A stretch of DNA of 64,000 nucleotides from Tepidicella baoligensis (GCF_013432195.1 NZ_JACCDB010000002.1:304142-368141), one strand, 5' to 3'; positions 1 to 11,086 are shown, numbered from the stretch's first letter. Notes: generated by a model not told the origin, from the letters alone. Program-made: numbers and translations.

Positions 1-939
1 GCGCGGCAGGGAGATGTCCACCAGCGTGGCGCCCAGCTTTTCGACTTCGGCCAGCGCGGCACGGATGGGCGCGGCCACGTCAGCGGCGCAGCCTGCGCCG
101 AAGAACTCTTTCGGCAGGCCGACGCGCAAACCCTTGAGCGGCTGGCTCTCCGTGGCCGCGCTCAATCCGGCCAGTGGCTGGTCCAGGCCGGCGGTGTAGT
201 CCTCGGCGGGGCGGTCCAGACTGGTGGAATCGCGATCCGGATCGGGCCCCGCCATGGCGCTGAGCAGCACGGCGCAGTCGCGTGCGCTGCGCGCCATGGG
301 ACCGGCCTGGTCCAGGCTGGAGGCATAGGCCACCATGCCATAGCGCGAACAGCGGCCGTAGGTCGGCTTGATGCCGGTGATGCCGGTGAAGCTGGCGGGC
401 TGGCGGATGGAGCCGCCCGTGTCGGTGCCGGTGGCCGCCGGGGCCAGGCGCGCCGCCACGGCCACGGCCGAGCCCCCCGACGACCCCCCAGGCACGCGGC
501 TCACGTCCCAGGGGTTGTGCGCCGGGCCGTAAGCCGAGTTGTCGTTGCCCGAGCCCATAGCGAACTCGTCGCAGTTGAGCTTGCCCAGCGTCACGGCGCC
601 CGCCGCGGCCAGGCGCGACACCACCGTCGCGTCGAACGGGCTGCGGTAGCCTTGCAGCATCTTGCTGCCCGCGGTGGTGGGAAAGTCCTTGGTGACAAAG
701 ACGTCCTTGTGCGCCAGCGGTACGCCCAACAGCGGGGTGCGCTCGCCGGCGGCCAGGCGGGCATCGGCCGCTCGCGCTTGCGCCAGGCTGGCGTCCTCGT
801 TGAAGGTCAGGTAGGCGCCGAGGTGGGCGTGCTGCTTCGCGCGGTCGAGCAGGTGACGGGTCACCTCCACGCTCGACACCTCGCGCGCGGCGAGCTTGGC
901 GGACAGAGCCGTCAGATCCAGTTGGTGCAGTTCGGTCAT
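1..939 (-). CDS. gatA: Glutamyl/aspartyl-tRNA amidotransferase subunit A (partial)
   Basis: GatA is the amidase subunit of GatCAB. It releases ammonia from glutamine so that Glu-tRNA(Gln) and Asp-tRNA(Asn) can be converted to the amidated forms in the cytoplasm. The ATG at 939 gives a start MTELHQLD, and the visible 313 codons include the Gly/Ser-rich amidase signature (GGSSGGSA) that carries the catalytic serine. The C-terminal part lies beyond the left edge. The gene follows gatC by 16 bases on the same strand and is probably co-transcribed with it; gatB usually comes next. The assignment is secure. Confidence 0.95.
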   Translation of the reverse strand, partial: MTELHQLDLTALSAKLAAREVSSVEVTRHLLDRAKQHAHLGAYLTFNEDASLAQARAADARLAAGERTPLLGVPLAHKDVFVTKDFPTTAGSKMLQGYRSPFDATVVSRLAAAGAVTLGKLNCDEFAMGSGNDNSAYGPAHNPWDVSRVPGGSSGGSAVAVAARLAPAATGTDTGGSIRQPASFTGITGIKPTYGRCSRYGMVAYASSLDQAGPMARSARDCAVLLSAMAGPDPDRDSTSLDRPAEDYTAGLDQPLAGLSAATESQPLKGLRVGLPKEFFGAGCAADVAAPIRAALAEVEKLGATLVDISLPR

Positions 940-955
940 GTCTTGTTCACTCGCC

Positions 956-1255
956 TCACTCGATGACCTTGGGCACCAGGAACAGCCCGTCTTCCACGAC
1001 CGGGGCATTGGCCTGGTTGGCCTCGCGCTGGTTGGGTTCGCTCACCACGTCGTCGCGCAGGCGCAGCGCCACCTGGTCGAACACGGCGGTCGGGTGGGCC
1101 AGCGGTTCCACGCCGGTGGTGTCCACCGCCTTCATCTGTTCGACGATGTCGAAGAAGCCATTGAGCCGGTCCTGCATGGCCTGCGCCTGAGGCTCGGAGA
1201 GTTCCAGGCGCGCGAGATGGGCAATGCGCCCGATGTCTTGCAAGGTCAGGGACAT
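956..1255 (-). CDS. gatC: Glutamyl/aspartyl-tRNA amidotransferase subunit C
   Basis: GatC is the small subunit that wraps around and stabilises GatA in the GatCAB amidotransferase. The protein has 99 residues, the usual family length, and begins [19 protein letters not shown], a typical GatC N-terminus. It ends with the conserved pattern of an acidic patch followed by LFLVPKVIE. An upstream in-frame ATG at 1348 would add 31 unrelated residues, so the start at 1255 is preferred. It is the first gene of a leftward gatCA operon and is divergent from mreB across a 257-base region. Confidence 0.93.
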   Translation of the reverse strand: MSLTLQDIGRIAHLARLELSEPQAQAMQDRLNGFFDIVEQMKAVDTTGVEPLAHPTAVFDQVALRLRDDVVSEPNQREANQANAPVVEDGLFLVPKVIE

Positions 1256-1437
1256 GTGATGTTGCTCGAGCTCACGGTCAGATTGCAACCGTGTGTAAAA
1301 ACCGAAGAGGAATGCGCCCTCGCCTCCCAGCAAGGCCAAGAGATACACGGGCGATAGGGTATTATCTTAGGTTTGATGAGCCGGTCTGAAACTCACCGCT
1401 TTTCAGGCCAATTTTTCGTCAAATCATCCCGATTTAA

Positions 1438-2559
<1,122 letters not shown>

Positions 2560-2577
2560 TCACCCCCGCCACCGGCC

Positions 2578-3462
2578 ATGCCGCTGGGAACCGTTGACCG
2601 CACGCCCCCCCCTTTTTTCAAGCAGGGGCCATCGGCGCTGTCCAAGCTGCTGGTGCTCAGCGCCATCGCCTCGCTGCTGATGGTGGTGGACGCGAAGCGC
2701 CACTGGGCCGAGCCGGTGCGGCAGGTGGTGGCCACCGTGATCTACCCGCTGCAATGGCTGGCGCTGCAGCCCCTGCATGCCGCGCGCTGGTCCGGCCAGT
2801 ACCTGGGCAGCCTGCAGGCGGCCCAGCAGGAAGCCGCACAAGCGCGCGCCGAACTGGTGCGCCAGGTGCAACGCGCCGCCATCGTCGAGCACCTGTCCCA
2901 GGAAAACCGGGAACTGCGAGCCCTGCTGGGCATGCAGGAGCGGCTGCCCACGGGGGCCCAGGGCTCCCAGATTCTGTATGAAGTGCCCGACCCGTTTTCG
3001 CGCAAGGTCGTCATCAACCTCGGCCAGCGCGACGGCATCCAACCCGGCTCGGCGGTCATGGACGGCTACGGCGTGCTGGGGCAGGTCACCCGCGTCTATC
3101 TGGCCACGGCAGAAGTCAGGTTGCTGATCGACCGGCAGCAGGCGATCCCCGTGATCAACACCCGCACGGGGCAGCGCAGCCTCGCCTATGGCATGCCTGG
3201 TGGTCGACTGGAACTGCGTTTCGAGTCGGTCAACACCGACACCGAGCCGGGCGACGTGTTGACCACCAGCGGCATCGATGGCGTGTACCCGCCGGGGCTG
3301 CCGGTGGCGAGGGTGACGCACGTCTCGGCCGTGGGTGACACCGGATTCGCCCGTATCGAGGCCGAACCCATGGCGCGGATGGACAACACCCTGCATGTGC
3401 TGGTGGTGGCCCCGGCTGGCCGCCCTCGAATGCCGGTGGGCGACGGGGAGGCGGCGTCATGA
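2578..3462 (+). CDS. mreC: Rod shape-determining protein MreC
   Basis: MreC is a bitopic inner-membrane protein whose periplasmic part links MreB to PBP2 in the elongasome. The 294-residue protein has a membrane helix near residues 20-40, a coiled-coil stretch near 75-110 (QQEAAQARAELVRQVQ) and then the beta-rich MreC domain. The start ATG is 18 bases after the mreB stop, and the stop codon overlaps the mreD start (ATGA), which indicates translational coupling. The assignment rests on sequence character and operon position together. Confidence 0.95.
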   Translation: MPLGTVDRTPPPFFKQGPSALSKLLVLSAIASLLMVVDAKRHWAEPVRQVVATVIYPLQWLALQPLHAARWSGQYLGSLQAAQQEAAQARAELVRQVQRAAIVEHLSQENRELRALLGMQERLPTGAQGSQILYEVPDPFSRKVVINLGQRDGIQPGSAVMDGYGVLGQVTRVYLATAEVRLLIDRQQAIPVINTRTGQRSLAYGMPGGRLELRFESVNTDTEPGDVLTTSGIDGVYPPGLPVARVTHVSAVGDTGFARIEAEPMARMDNTLHVLVVAPAGRPRMPVGDGEAAS

Positions 3463-3989
3463 TGATGCGCACCGGTCAGGCCTTGCTGCTGCCGGCCAAC
3501 CCCTGGTTCATCTGGGGCACGCTGGTCGGGGCGCTGTCGCTGAACATGCTGGTCCAGATCGCGTTGCTTGGGCGCTCGCCATGGATGCCAGACTTCCTGG
3601 CCCTCACGCTCGCGTTCTGGACCATCCACCAGCCGCGCCGCATCGGCGTGGGCACGGCCTTCACCTTCGGCCTCATTCTGGATGTACACCATGGCTCCTT
3701 GTTGGGCCAACACGCACTGGCCTATTCGGTGCTGAGCTATCTGGCGATCGTGATCCACCGCCGCGTGCTGTGGTTCGACCTGCCCAGGCAAGCCCTGCAT
3801 GTGCTGCCCTTGTTCGCCGTGACGCACGCCCTCCAATGGCTGGCCCGGGGCATGGCCGGCTCGGGCTGGGCGGGCTGGCCTGCCTTGCTGGCGCCGGGCT
3901 TCGAGGCCTTGCTGTGGCCAATGGCAACCATGTTGCTGCTGGCCCCCCAGCGACGCGCCCACGACCCGGACGAGAATCGCCCGATCTGA
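3459..3989 (+). CDS. mreD: Rod shape-determining protein MreD
   Basis: MreD is a small polytopic inner-membrane protein of the elongasome that works with MreC and PBP2. The 176-residue product is almost entirely hydrophobic, with about five predicted membrane helices. It contains the characteristic stretch PDFLALTLAFWTIHQPRRIG, followed by FGLILDVHHGSLLGQHAL. The start overlaps the mreC stop; a second ATG at 3462 is also possible. Position between mreC and mrdA supports the call, since MreD sequences diverge strongly. Confidence 0.92.
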   Translation: MMMRTGQALLLPANPWFIWGTLVGALSLNMLVQIALLGRSPWMPDFLALTLAFWTIHQPRRIGVGTAFTFGLILDVHHGSLLGQHALAYSVLSYLAIVIHRRVLWFDLPRQALHVLPLFAVTHALQWLARGMAGSGWAGWPALLAPGFEALLWPMATMLLLAPQRRAHDPDENRPI

Positions 3990-4001
3990 CCACGGGTGCG
4001 C

Positions 4002-5954
4002 ATGACCGAGCTTCAAAACATCGAAGGCCAACTGCAGCGGTTCCGCCTGCGGGTGTGGATCGCGCTCGGTGTGGTGCTGGTGGCGCTCGGGCTCATCGGC
4101 GCGCGCATGTACGTGCTGCAGATTCTGCGACACGAGGCCCTGCTGACCCAGGCGGAGAGCAACCGCACGGCGGTGTTGCCCATCCCCCCGCCGCGCGGTC
4201 GCATCCTGGACCGCCACGGAGTGGTCCTGGCAGACAACCAACCCACCTTCACCCTGGAGATCATTCCCGCACAAGCCGGGCGCCTCCAGGAAACCCTCGA
4301 TGCGATCGCCGAACTCATCGAGATCAGCCCCCGCGACCTGCGCCGCTTCCAGCGCCTGGTGGCGGAATCACGACGCTTCGACTCGCTGCCGCTGCGAACC
4401 CGTCTGACAGCGGAAGAAATGTCGGTGATGGCGGCCCATCTCTACCGCCTGCCGGGTGTGACGATCCAGGCCCGCAGCCTGCGCCACTACCCGCTCGGCG
4501 AAACGGCCTCGCATGTGATCGGCCACGTGGGACGGATCAACCAGCGTGAACAAGAGATGATGGCCGACTGGCCGCCAGAGCGGCGCAGCAACTACCGGGG
4601 CACCGACCACATCGGCAAGCTGGGCATCGAGCAGAGCTACGAAGAACACCTGCACGGCACCACCGGCTTCGAGCGGGTCGAAACCACGGCAACCGGCCGC
4701 GCAGTGCGCAGCCTGGAGATCACCCCCCCGGTCCCCGGGGATTCGGTCCGGCTCACCATCGACGCCCGGCTCCAACACCTGGTGGAGCGCCTGTACGGCG
4801 ACCGCCGTGGCGCGCTGGTGGCCATCGACCCGCGCAACGGCGACATCCTGGCATTCGTCAGCATGCCCACCTTCAATCCCAATCTGTTCGTCGAAGGCAT
4901 CGACGCAGAGAGCTGGCGGGCGCTCAACGAATCCATCGACCGGCCGCTGCTCAACCGCGCCCTGCGCGGCACCTATCCGCCCGGCTCCACCTACAAGCCT
5001 TTCATGGCGCTGGCCGGACTCGAAACCGGGTCGCGCAAACCCTCCACCACGATCCACGACCCCGGCTTCTGGGTGTTCGGCAACCACCGGTACCGCAGCG
5101 TGGGCGAGCGCAGCCTCGGCATGGTGGATTTGCGGCGCAGCATCGTGGTGTCCAGCAATGTGTACTACTACACGCTGGCCAACGAGATGGGGATCGACGC
5201 CATCCATGACTTCATGAAGCCGCTGGGCTTCGGACAACACACCGGCATCGACCTCGTGGGCGAAGCCAAGGGCATCCTGCCCAGCCCGGCTTGGAAACGC
5301 AGCACCTTCAAGCGGCCCGAGCAGCAACGCTGGTATGCGGGCGAGACCATCTCCGTCGGGATCGGCCAAGGCTACAACAGCTTCACCATGCTGCAACTCG
5401 CCTCGGCCATGGCCACCCTGGCCCATCACGGGGTGCGGCACACACCACACCTCGGGCTCAGCATCCACACCCCCCAAGACCGGCAAGGCCGCCCCATCTA
5501 TCGGGCGGCCGGTACGCCGCTCGGCTACCGGCCGGAGCATCTGCGCGCGGTACTGGATGCGATGGAAGCAGTCACCACGGAGGGCACATCGGCCCGGGTG
5601 TTCGCTGGGGCACCCTACCGCAGCGGCGGCAAGACCGGGACGGCCCAGGCCGTGAGCATCGGTCAGCGTGAGCGCTACGATGCCGCCAAACTGGCCGAGC
5701 ACCAGCGCGACCATTCGCTCTATGTCGCCTTTGCGCCCGTGGAAGAACCCACCGTCGCGCTGGCCGTGATCGTGGAAAACGCGGGCTTCGGATCGGCCAG
5801 TGCAGCCCCGATCGCGCGGCGCGTGTTCGATTACCTGCTGCTCGGGCTCTACCCCAGCGAGGAAGACATCGCCGCCACCCAGAAAGGTCAGTCGGCCGCC
5901 CCGATCGGACAGCAACGGCCGATCAGCGAAGTGCCCTGGCCAGGCAGCGATTGA
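4002..5954 (+). CDS. mrdA: Penicillin-binding protein 2 (elongasome transpeptidase)
   Basis: PBP2 is the class B transpeptidase that cross-links peptidoglycan during cell elongation. It is anchored in the inner membrane and active in the periplasm. The 650-residue protein has an N-terminal membrane helix near residues 17-40, a PBP dimerisation region and a transpeptidase domain. The three active-site motifs are present: STYK (Ser329/Lys332), SSN (384-386) and KTGT (544-547). The ATG at 4002 (MTELQN) is preferred over the GTG at 3996. In many proteobacteria rodA follows directly, but here the next gene is an opposite-strand transporter. Confidence 0.95.
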   Translation: MTELQNIEGQLQRFRLRVWIALGVVLVALGLIGARMYVLQILRHEALLTQAESNRTAVLPIPPPRGRILDRHGVVLADNQPTFTLEIIPAQAGRLQETLDAIAELIEISPRDLRRFQRLVAESRRFDSLPLRTRLTAEEMSVMAAHLYRLPGVTIQARSLRHYPLGETASHVIGHVGRINQREQEMMADWPPERRSNYRGTDHIGKLGIEQSYEEHLHGTTGFERVETTATGRAVRSLEITPPVPGDSVRLTIDARLQHLVERLYGDRRGALVAIDPRNGDILAFVSMPTFNPNLFVEGIDAESWRALNESIDRPLLNRALRGTYPPGSTYKPFMALAGLETGSRKPSTTIHDPGFWVFGNHRYRSVGERSLGMVDLRRSIVVSSNVYYYTLANEMGIDAIHDFMKPLGFGQHTGIDLVGEAKGILPSPAWKRSTFKRPEQQRWYAGETISVGIGQGYNSFTMLQLASAMATLAHHGVRHTPHLGLSIHTPQDRQGRPIYRAAGTPLGYRPEHLRAVLDAMEAVTTEGTSARVFAGAPYRSGGKTGTAQAVSIGQRERYDAAKLAEHQRDHSLYVAFAPVEEPTVALAVIVENAGFGSASAAPIARRVFDYLLLGLYPSEEDIAATQKGQSAAPIGQQRPISEVPWPGSD

Positions 5955-5978
5955 GCGCCTGGGGATGCCTGGCTGCCC

Positions 5979-6743
5979 TCAGGGCATCATGACCCAGGCA
6001 TCCCAGCCGGTCTTGAGGATCAGTGCCGTCACCACCAGAATGAACACCCCGCGCACGAAACCTGCACCGTGTTTGAGTGCCAGCTTCGTACCCAACAGGC
6101 TGCCCAGCACATTGGCCACCGCCATGGCCAGACCGATGTGCCACCAGACATGGCCTTTCCAGGCGAACAGCCCGAGCGCCGCCAGGTTGGAGGTGGTGTT
6201 GAGCAGTTTGGCCGATGCGCTGGCGTTCAAGAAGTCGTAACCCAGCCAGCGCACGAACAAGAACACGAAGAAACTGCCGGTCCCCGGACCAAAGAAGCCG
6301 TCGTAAAAGCCAATGGTGAGCCCGAGCGCACTGGCTGCCAGCGCTTCCTGCCGCCCCTGAAAACGCGGCTGATGGTGGCGCCCCAGCTCTTTGCGGACCA
6401 GGGTGTAGATGAGCACCACGAGCAGCACCAAAGGCAACACACGGCGCAGAAAATCGGGCGAAACCACGGTGACCAGCCAGGCACCGGCCATGGCGCCGGC
6501 AAAGCACACCCCAGCGGCCGGCAGCAGGGCCGACCAGCGCATCTCCACCCGACGGGCGTACTGCACGGTCGCTGCAGCCGTGCCCCACACCGAAGCACTT
6601 TTGTTGACCCCGAACAGCGTGGCCGGATGCGCGTGCGGAAATGCCGCGAACAGCGCCGGCACCAGGATCAGCCCGCCACCGCCCACGATCGCATCCACAA
6701 AGCCGGCCAACCCGGAGGCCAGTGTGACAAAAAGCCATTCCAT
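5979..6743 (-). CDS. TSUP-family (TauE/SafE) membrane transporter
   Basis: This 254-residue protein has about eight hydrophobic segments and belongs to the TSUP family, whose members export sulfite, sulfoacetate or related organic anions. The family's N-terminal signature is visible: GLAGFVDAIVGGGGLILVPAL, then FGVNKSASVWGTAAATVQYARR, and a repeat in the second half (TIGFYDGFFGPGTGSFF). The substrate cannot be told from the sequence. It is convergent with mrdA across only 24 bases. The ATG at 6743 gives the typical short N-terminus (MEWLFVTLASG). Confidence 0.88.
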   Translation of the reverse strand: MEWLFVTLASGLAGFVDAIVGGGGLILVPALFAAFPHAHPATLFGVNKSASVWGTAAATVQYARRVEMRWSALLPAAGVCFAGAMAGAWLVTVVSPDFLRRVLPLVLLVVLIYTLVRKELGRHHQPRFQGRQEALAASALGLTIGFYDGFFGPGTGSFFVFLFVRWLGYDFLNASASAKLLNTTSNLAALGLFAWKGHVWWHIGLAMAVANVLGSLLGTKLALKHGAGFVRGVFILVVTALILKTGWDAWVMMP

Positions 6744-6933
6744 GGGGCGCCATTGTGACGGTTTTCACCCATGCAAAACGCCTGTGCGGCCAGCCCACGG
6801 TGCGCGGGGCAGTGAAGGCGTCAGCGAAGCGGTGTCGCTCACTTGCGCGACGCGCTCATCCTCGAGCAGGGATCCGTCTCATCCAGCGGTTGGGTGCCTC
6901 CTGAGAGCTGGCAGGAGGCGCCCCGATGCCCGA

Positions 6934-8148
6934 TCAGGCGTGGCGCAAGGCACGCAAGCGGAGAGAGAATTCGCGCAAAGCGGCGATGCCGCTGGCTTCC
7001 GCACGGTGACACCAGGCCTGCAAGTCCCTGGCCAGTTGTTCACGGGTCACCGAGGTGTTGGACCAGAGCTGGCGCAGCTCCTCGCGCATCGCATGCATCT
7101 GGGCCAGGGTGGGATTTTCGGCGCGGATTTTCTCGATCTTGGCCTTGTACTGCGGCGGCACCTTGTCGTCGTCACGGTGCAGCCAGCGGCGGGCAGCCTT
7201 GATCATAGACGCATCGGCACTGCGTGTCTTGAGGGTTTCAAGCTCGGCACGCACCGCGGCGCGCATCTCGCGGGCATAGCTGGCCATCACCTCGTAGCGG
7301 TTGGCGATGATCGCTTCCAACGTCTTTTCGTCGGCCACAGGCTTCACGTCGCCAAACGCGAGCCTGGGCGGCGTTTTCTTGGGCTTGGCCAGGCCCAGTT
7401 TGGCCAGCGCGCTGATGTAAACCCAACCGATGTCGAACTCGTAGGGCTTGACCGAAAACTTGGCCGAGGTCGGGTAGGTGTGGTGGTTGTTGTGCAGCTC
7501 TTCGCCCCCGATGATGATGCCCCAGGGGGAAACATTGGTGCTGGCGTCGGGTGCCTCGAAGTTGCGGTAGCCCCAGAAATGCCCGATGCCATTGACGACA
7601 CCCGCCGCCCAGAACGGAATCCACACCATCTGCACCGCCCAGACCGCCAACCCCAAGGCACCGAACAGCGCCACGTCGATGATGAGCATCAGGCTCACCC
7701 CCAAACGCGAGTGCCGGGCGTAGAGGTGACGTTCGATCCAGTCATCGGGCGTGCCATGGCCGTAGCGCTCCAGCGTGTCCACATTCTTGGCCTCGGCGCG
7801 GTAGAGTTCCGCCCCTTCCCAAAACACCTTCTTGATGCCGAAGACCTGGGGGCTGTGCGGGTCGCCCTCCTGCTCGCACTTGGCATGGTGCTTGCGGTGA
7901 ATGGACGTCCATTCTTTGGTGACCATGCCGGTGGTCAGCCAGAGCCAGAAACGGAAGAAATGCGACACCACCGGATGCAAATCCAGGGCACGGTGCGCCT
8001 GGTGCCGGTGCAGATACAACGTGACGCTGACGATCGTGATGTGCGTCAGCACCAACGCCACGATCAGGACCTGCCACCAGGCAGCGCCGGTGAGGCCATC
8101 GGCCAGAAAAGTCAGGAGGCCATTCCAGCCGGATTCCATCGAAACCAT
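6934..8148 (-). CDS. Membrane fatty-acid desaturase (acyl-CoA desaturase family)
   Basis: This is an integral-membrane di-iron desaturase that introduces a double bond into fatty acyl chains, probably to tune membrane fluidity. The 404-residue protein carries the three histidine boxes of the family: HRHQAHR, HRKHHA and HNNHH, set among four hydrophobic segments. After about residue 290 it has a long charged, helical C-terminal extension (REMRAAVRAELETLK), which plain delta-9 desaturases lack. Starts at 8148 (MVSMESG) or 8139 (MESG) are both possible, and neither has a strong ribosome-binding site. A good promoter lies upstream at 8221-8249. Confidence 0.87.
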   Translation of the reverse strand: MVSMESGWNGLLTFLADGLTGAAWWQVLIVALVLTHITIVSVTLYLHRHQAHRALDLHPVVSHFFRFWLWLTTGMVTKEWTSIHRKHHAKCEQEGDPHSPQVFGIKKVFWEGAELYRAEAKNVDTLERYGHGTPDDWIERHLYARHSRLGVSLMLIIDVALFGALGLAVWAVQMVWIPFWAAGVVNGIGHFWGYRNFEAPDASTNVSPWGIIIGGEELHNNHHTYPTSAKFSVKPYEFDIGWVYISALAKLGLAKPKKTPPRLAFGDVKPVADEKTLEAIIANRYEVMASYAREMRAAVRAELETLKTRSADASMIKAARRWLHRDDDKVPPQYKAKIEKIRAENPTLAQMHAMREELRQLWSNTSVTREQLARDLQAWCHRAEASGIAALREFSLRLRALRHA

Positions 8149-8220
8149 ACACACTTTCACACGAGAAAACACACACCCCGAAGGGTGACAATGGGATGCC
8201 TTTACAGCAAACCCCGGAGG

Positions 8221-8249
8221 ATTTTAGGGGCGAGACCCGAAAACACCAA
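8221..8249 (-). promoter_or_regulatory. Sigma-70-type promoter of the desaturase gene
   Basis: On the minus strand, TTGGTG (8249-8244) is followed after exactly 17 bases by TAAAAT (8226-8221). Transcription would begin near 8214, leaving a leader of about 65 bases before the desaturase start. Within this leader a small hairpin CACCC-TTCG-GGGTG occurs at 8174-8187. The pair is a good but not perfect match to the consensus. Confidence 0.6.
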
Positions 8250-8321
8250 GCTTTTTTCGGTCACACGGTGCGTCCGTCGATACGCCGCAAGGGCAGCCCC
8301 GGTCAGGGCCGTCCCTGAGGC

Positions 8322-9404
8322 TCAGGGCCTGCGCTGCCAGAGGGCTGCAAAAAAACCATCCGTTTGGTGCAGATGGGGCCACAGACGCAAATATCCAGAG
8401 CGGCACAAGGTGTCGGCCTTCGCCACCCCGGCGTGCGCCAACCGTTCGGCGGCGTCGAGGGGCACGAAATCTCGGTGGGCGGCGCTGAAGGCCTCGGCCA
8501 TCTGTTCGTTTTCCTGGCGCAGCAGGCTGCAGGTGGCATAGACCAGCCGCCCGCCAGGCTTCACCAGCCGGGCCGCTGCCGCGAGGATGCGCGCCTGCAG
8601 GTCGCTGAAAGCCGCCACATCCTGGGGCTTTCGGCGCGCCTTCAGGTCGGGGCTGCGGCGCAGGGTACCCAGGCCCGAGCAGGGGGCGTCCACCAGCACC
8701 CGGTCCACCTTCCCGGCCAGGCGTTGCAGCCGTTCGTCCCGCTCATGGGCCAGGACCATGGTCTGGAGATCGGTGATGCCGCTGCGGGCCAGCCGCGGCT
8801 TGAGGGCCTCGAGCCGGTGGGCAGAGGTGTCGAAGGCGTAGAGCCGGCCCTGGTTGCGCATCAGGGCACCGAGGGCGAGCGTCTTGCCCCCGGCGCCGGC
8901 ACAAAAATCGACCACCGTGTCGTGCCGCTTGGGCTCCACCAGCAGGGCCAGCAGTTGCGAGCCTTCGTCCTGCACCTCGACGAGGCCGTCGCGGTAGGCC
9001 GGCACAGCGCGCAGCGACGGTTTGCCCTGCAGCCGCAACCCCCAGGGCGAATATGGCGTGTCGGCAGCCTCCACGCCGGCGGCCAGCAGTTGCTGGCGCA
9101 CGGCCGGGCGCTTGGCCTTGAGGCCGTTGACGCGCAGATCCAACGGGGCCGGTTGGCCCAAAGCGGCCACGAGGGCCTCGTAACCGGCCCCCACTTCGCT
9201 GCGCAGAGCCTGCTCCAGCCACCCCGGCAAGGGCAACGCGCGCAGGGCATGAAAGACCTGATCCGACAGGAGGTGGCGATCGCGCGCGCCCAGCTTGGGA
9301 TGCTCGCGGAAAAACTGGGCCACGGTGGCGTCGGCCGGGTGTTCGAAGGTCAGGACCCGGGCCATCAGGGTGGCGCCCAGGTCGTTCAACACAGGGGGAT
9401 GCAT
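8322..9404 (-). CDS. rsmB: RsmB/NOP-family 16S rRNA (cytosine-C5) methyltransferase
   Basis: This is an S-adenosylmethionine-dependent enzyme that methylates C5 of a cytosine in rRNA, most likely C967 of 16S rRNA as for RsmB. The 360-residue protein has an N-terminal RNA-binding part and a Rossmann methyltransferase domain. The SAM motif is DFCAGAGGKTLALG near residue 190. The two catalytic cysteines sit in DAPCSGLG and ATCSLL. The start ATG at 9404 (MHPPVLND) leaves 49 bases to the divergent prfC; longer extensions would run into prfC. RsmF-type specificity cannot be excluded. Confidence 0.85.
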   Translation of the reverse strand: MHPPVLNDLGATLMARVLTFEHPADATVAQFFREHPKLGARDRHLLSDQVFHALRALPLPGWLEQALRSEVGAGYEALVAALGQPAPLDLRVNGLKAKRPAVRQQLLAAGVEAADTPYSPWGLRLQGKPSLRAVPAYRDGLVEVQDEGSQLLALLVEPKRHDTVVDFCAGAGGKTLALGALMRNQGRLYAFDTSAHRLEALKPRLARSGITDLQTMVLAHERDERLQRLAGKVDRVLVDAPCSGLGTLRRSPDLKARRKPQDVAAFSDLQARILAAAARLVKPGGRLVYATCSLLRQENEQMAEAFSAAHRDFVPLDAAERLAHAGVAKADTLCRSGYLRLWPHLHQTDGFFAALWQRRP

Positions 9405-9453
9405 GGCCTCGATTGTCGGGTATGGCACGGCCGGTGCGGGATAATCGGACCCC

Positions 9454-11073
9454 ATGTCTGACATCGTTTCCGAAGTGCGGCGGCGCCGCACTTTTGCCAT
9501 CATCTCCCACCCCGACGCGGGCAAGACCACCCTCACCGAAAAACTGTTGCTGTTCTCGGGGGCCATCCAGATCGCCGGCTCCGTCAAGGCGCGCAAGGCC
9601 GCGCGCCACGCCACGTCCGACTGGATGGAAATCGAAAAGCAGCGCGGCATCTCGGTGGCCTCCAGCGTGATGCAGATGGAATACCGCGATTGCGTGATCA
9701 ACCTGCTGGACACCCCGGGCCACCAAGACTTCTCGGAGGACACCTACCGCGTGCTCACCGCCGTGGACGCCGCGCTCATGGTGATCGACGCCGCCAACGG
9801 CGTGGAACCGCAGACGCGCCGCCTGCTGCAGGTCTGCCGCGCACGCAACACGCCCATCCTCACCTTCGTCAACAAGATGGACCGCGAGGTGCAGGCGCCG
9901 CTGGACCTGATGGACGAGATCGAGCGCGAACTCGGTATGACGGTGGTGCCTTTCACCTGGCCCGTGGGCATGGGCAAGCTGTTCCACGGTGTGTACGACC
10001 GCCGCTGCAACCAGATGCGGGTGTTCGACCCCGGCGCCGACCGCGTGGGCGGTGATGAGGAAGTGCTGGCCGGACTGGACAACCCCGAATGCGCGAAACG
10101 CTTTGGTTTGGAGTGGCAGCAGGCCAAAGACGAACTGGAGCTGGTCGAAGGGGCCAGCCCGGCCTTTGACGAAGCCGAATTCCTGGCTGGCAGGCAGACG
10201 CCGATGCTGTTCGGCTCGGCCATCAACAACTTCGGCGTGCGCGAGGTGCTCGACGCGCTGGTGGACCTCGCCCCACCCCCCGGCCCCAAGCCTGCCATCC
10301 AGCGCATGGTGGAACCCACCGAGCCCAAGTTCAGCGGCGTGGTGTTCAAGATCCAGGCCAACATGGACCCGGCGCACCGCGACCGCATCGCCTTCGTGCG
10401 CGTGGCCAGCGGCCACTTCGAACGCGGCATGAAGCTCAAGGTGGTGCGCAGTGGCAAGGAACTGCGCCCCAACACGGTGGTGAGCTTCCTGTCCCAGCGC
10501 CGCGAGCTGCTGGACGAGGCCTATGCCGGTGACATCATCGGCATTCCCAACCACGGTGTGCTGCAACTGGGCGACACGCTCACCGAAGCCGAGACGCTGC
10601 AATTCACCGGCCTGCCCTTCTTCGCGCCGGAAATCATTCGCAGCGTGGAGGTGGCCGACCCGTTGCGCACCAAGCAACTCAAGGCCGGCCTCACGCAGCT
10701 GGGCGAAGAAGGCGCGATCCAGGTGTTCCGCCCCATGGCCGGCAGCGTGCTCATGCTGGGCGCCGTGGGGCAACTGCAATTCGAAGTGGTGCAACACCGG
10801 CTGGAAACGGAATACGGCGTCAAGGCCCGCATCACCCACAGTCCCTACCAGGTGGCGCGCTGGGTCACCTGCCCCCCGGAAAATGGCGGCGAAGTGGAAT
10901 TGAAACGCTTTATTGACGCCAACATCCACCGCATGGCCTGGGACGCGGTGGACGCGCCCGCCATCCTGGTGGACCACAACGCCACGCTGCGCGCGGTCGA
11001 GGCCAACTGGCCCAAAATCCAGTTCCACGCCATGCGCGAACACGCGGGGCTGGTGTTCCACAAGGCCGTCTGA
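9454..11073 (+). CDS. prfC: Peptide chain release factor 3
   Basis: RF3 is a translational GTPase that removes RF1 or RF2 from the ribosome after termination. The 539-residue protein matches the family length. The GTPase motifs are present: G1 SHPDAGKTTLTEKLL near residue 23, G3 DTPGHQDFSEDTYR near residue 88 and G4 NKMDRE near residue 142. The RF3-specific C-terminal half follows. The start MSDIVSEVRRRRTFAIISH is the standard N-terminus. The gene is divergent from rsmB and is followed after 13 bases by the YqaA-like membrane gene. Confidence 0.97.
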   Translation: MSDIVSEVRRRRTFAIISHPDAGKTTLTEKLLLFSGAIQIAGSVKARKAARHATSDWMEIEKQRGISVASSVMQMEYRDCVINLLDTPGHQDFSEDTYRVLTAVDAALMVIDAANGVEPQTRRLLQVCRARNTPILTFVNKMDREVQAPLDLMDEIERELGMTVVPFTWPVGMGKLFHGVYDRRCNQMRVFDPGADRVGGDEEVLAGLDNPECAKRFGLEWQQAKDELELVEGASPAFDEAEFLAGRQTPMLFGSAINNFGVREVLDALVDLAPPPGPKPAIQRMVEPTEPKFSGVVFKIQANMDPAHRDRIAFVRVASGHFERGMKLKVVRSGKELRPNTVVSFLSQRRELLDEAYAGDIIGIPNHGVLQLGDTLTEAETLQFTGLPFFAPEIIRSVEVADPLRTKQLKAGLTQLGEEGAIQVFRPMAGSVLMLGAVGQLQFEVVQHRLETEYGVKARITHSPYQVARWVTCPPENGGEVELKRFIDANIHRMAWDAVDAPAILVDHNATLRAVEANWPKIQFHAMREHAGLVFHKAV

Positions 11074-11086
11074 AGACCCCTTCGCC

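Noticed and set aside
5955..5995. Short inverted repeat GATGCC/GGCATC between mrdA and the TSUP gene as a terminator
   Set aside because: The stem is only six pairs with a long loop and no T-run, too weak to support.
6409..8541. A 710-codon plus-strand frame across the desaturase gene
   Set aside because: It is antisense to a gene with three intact histidine boxes and has no recognisable domain.
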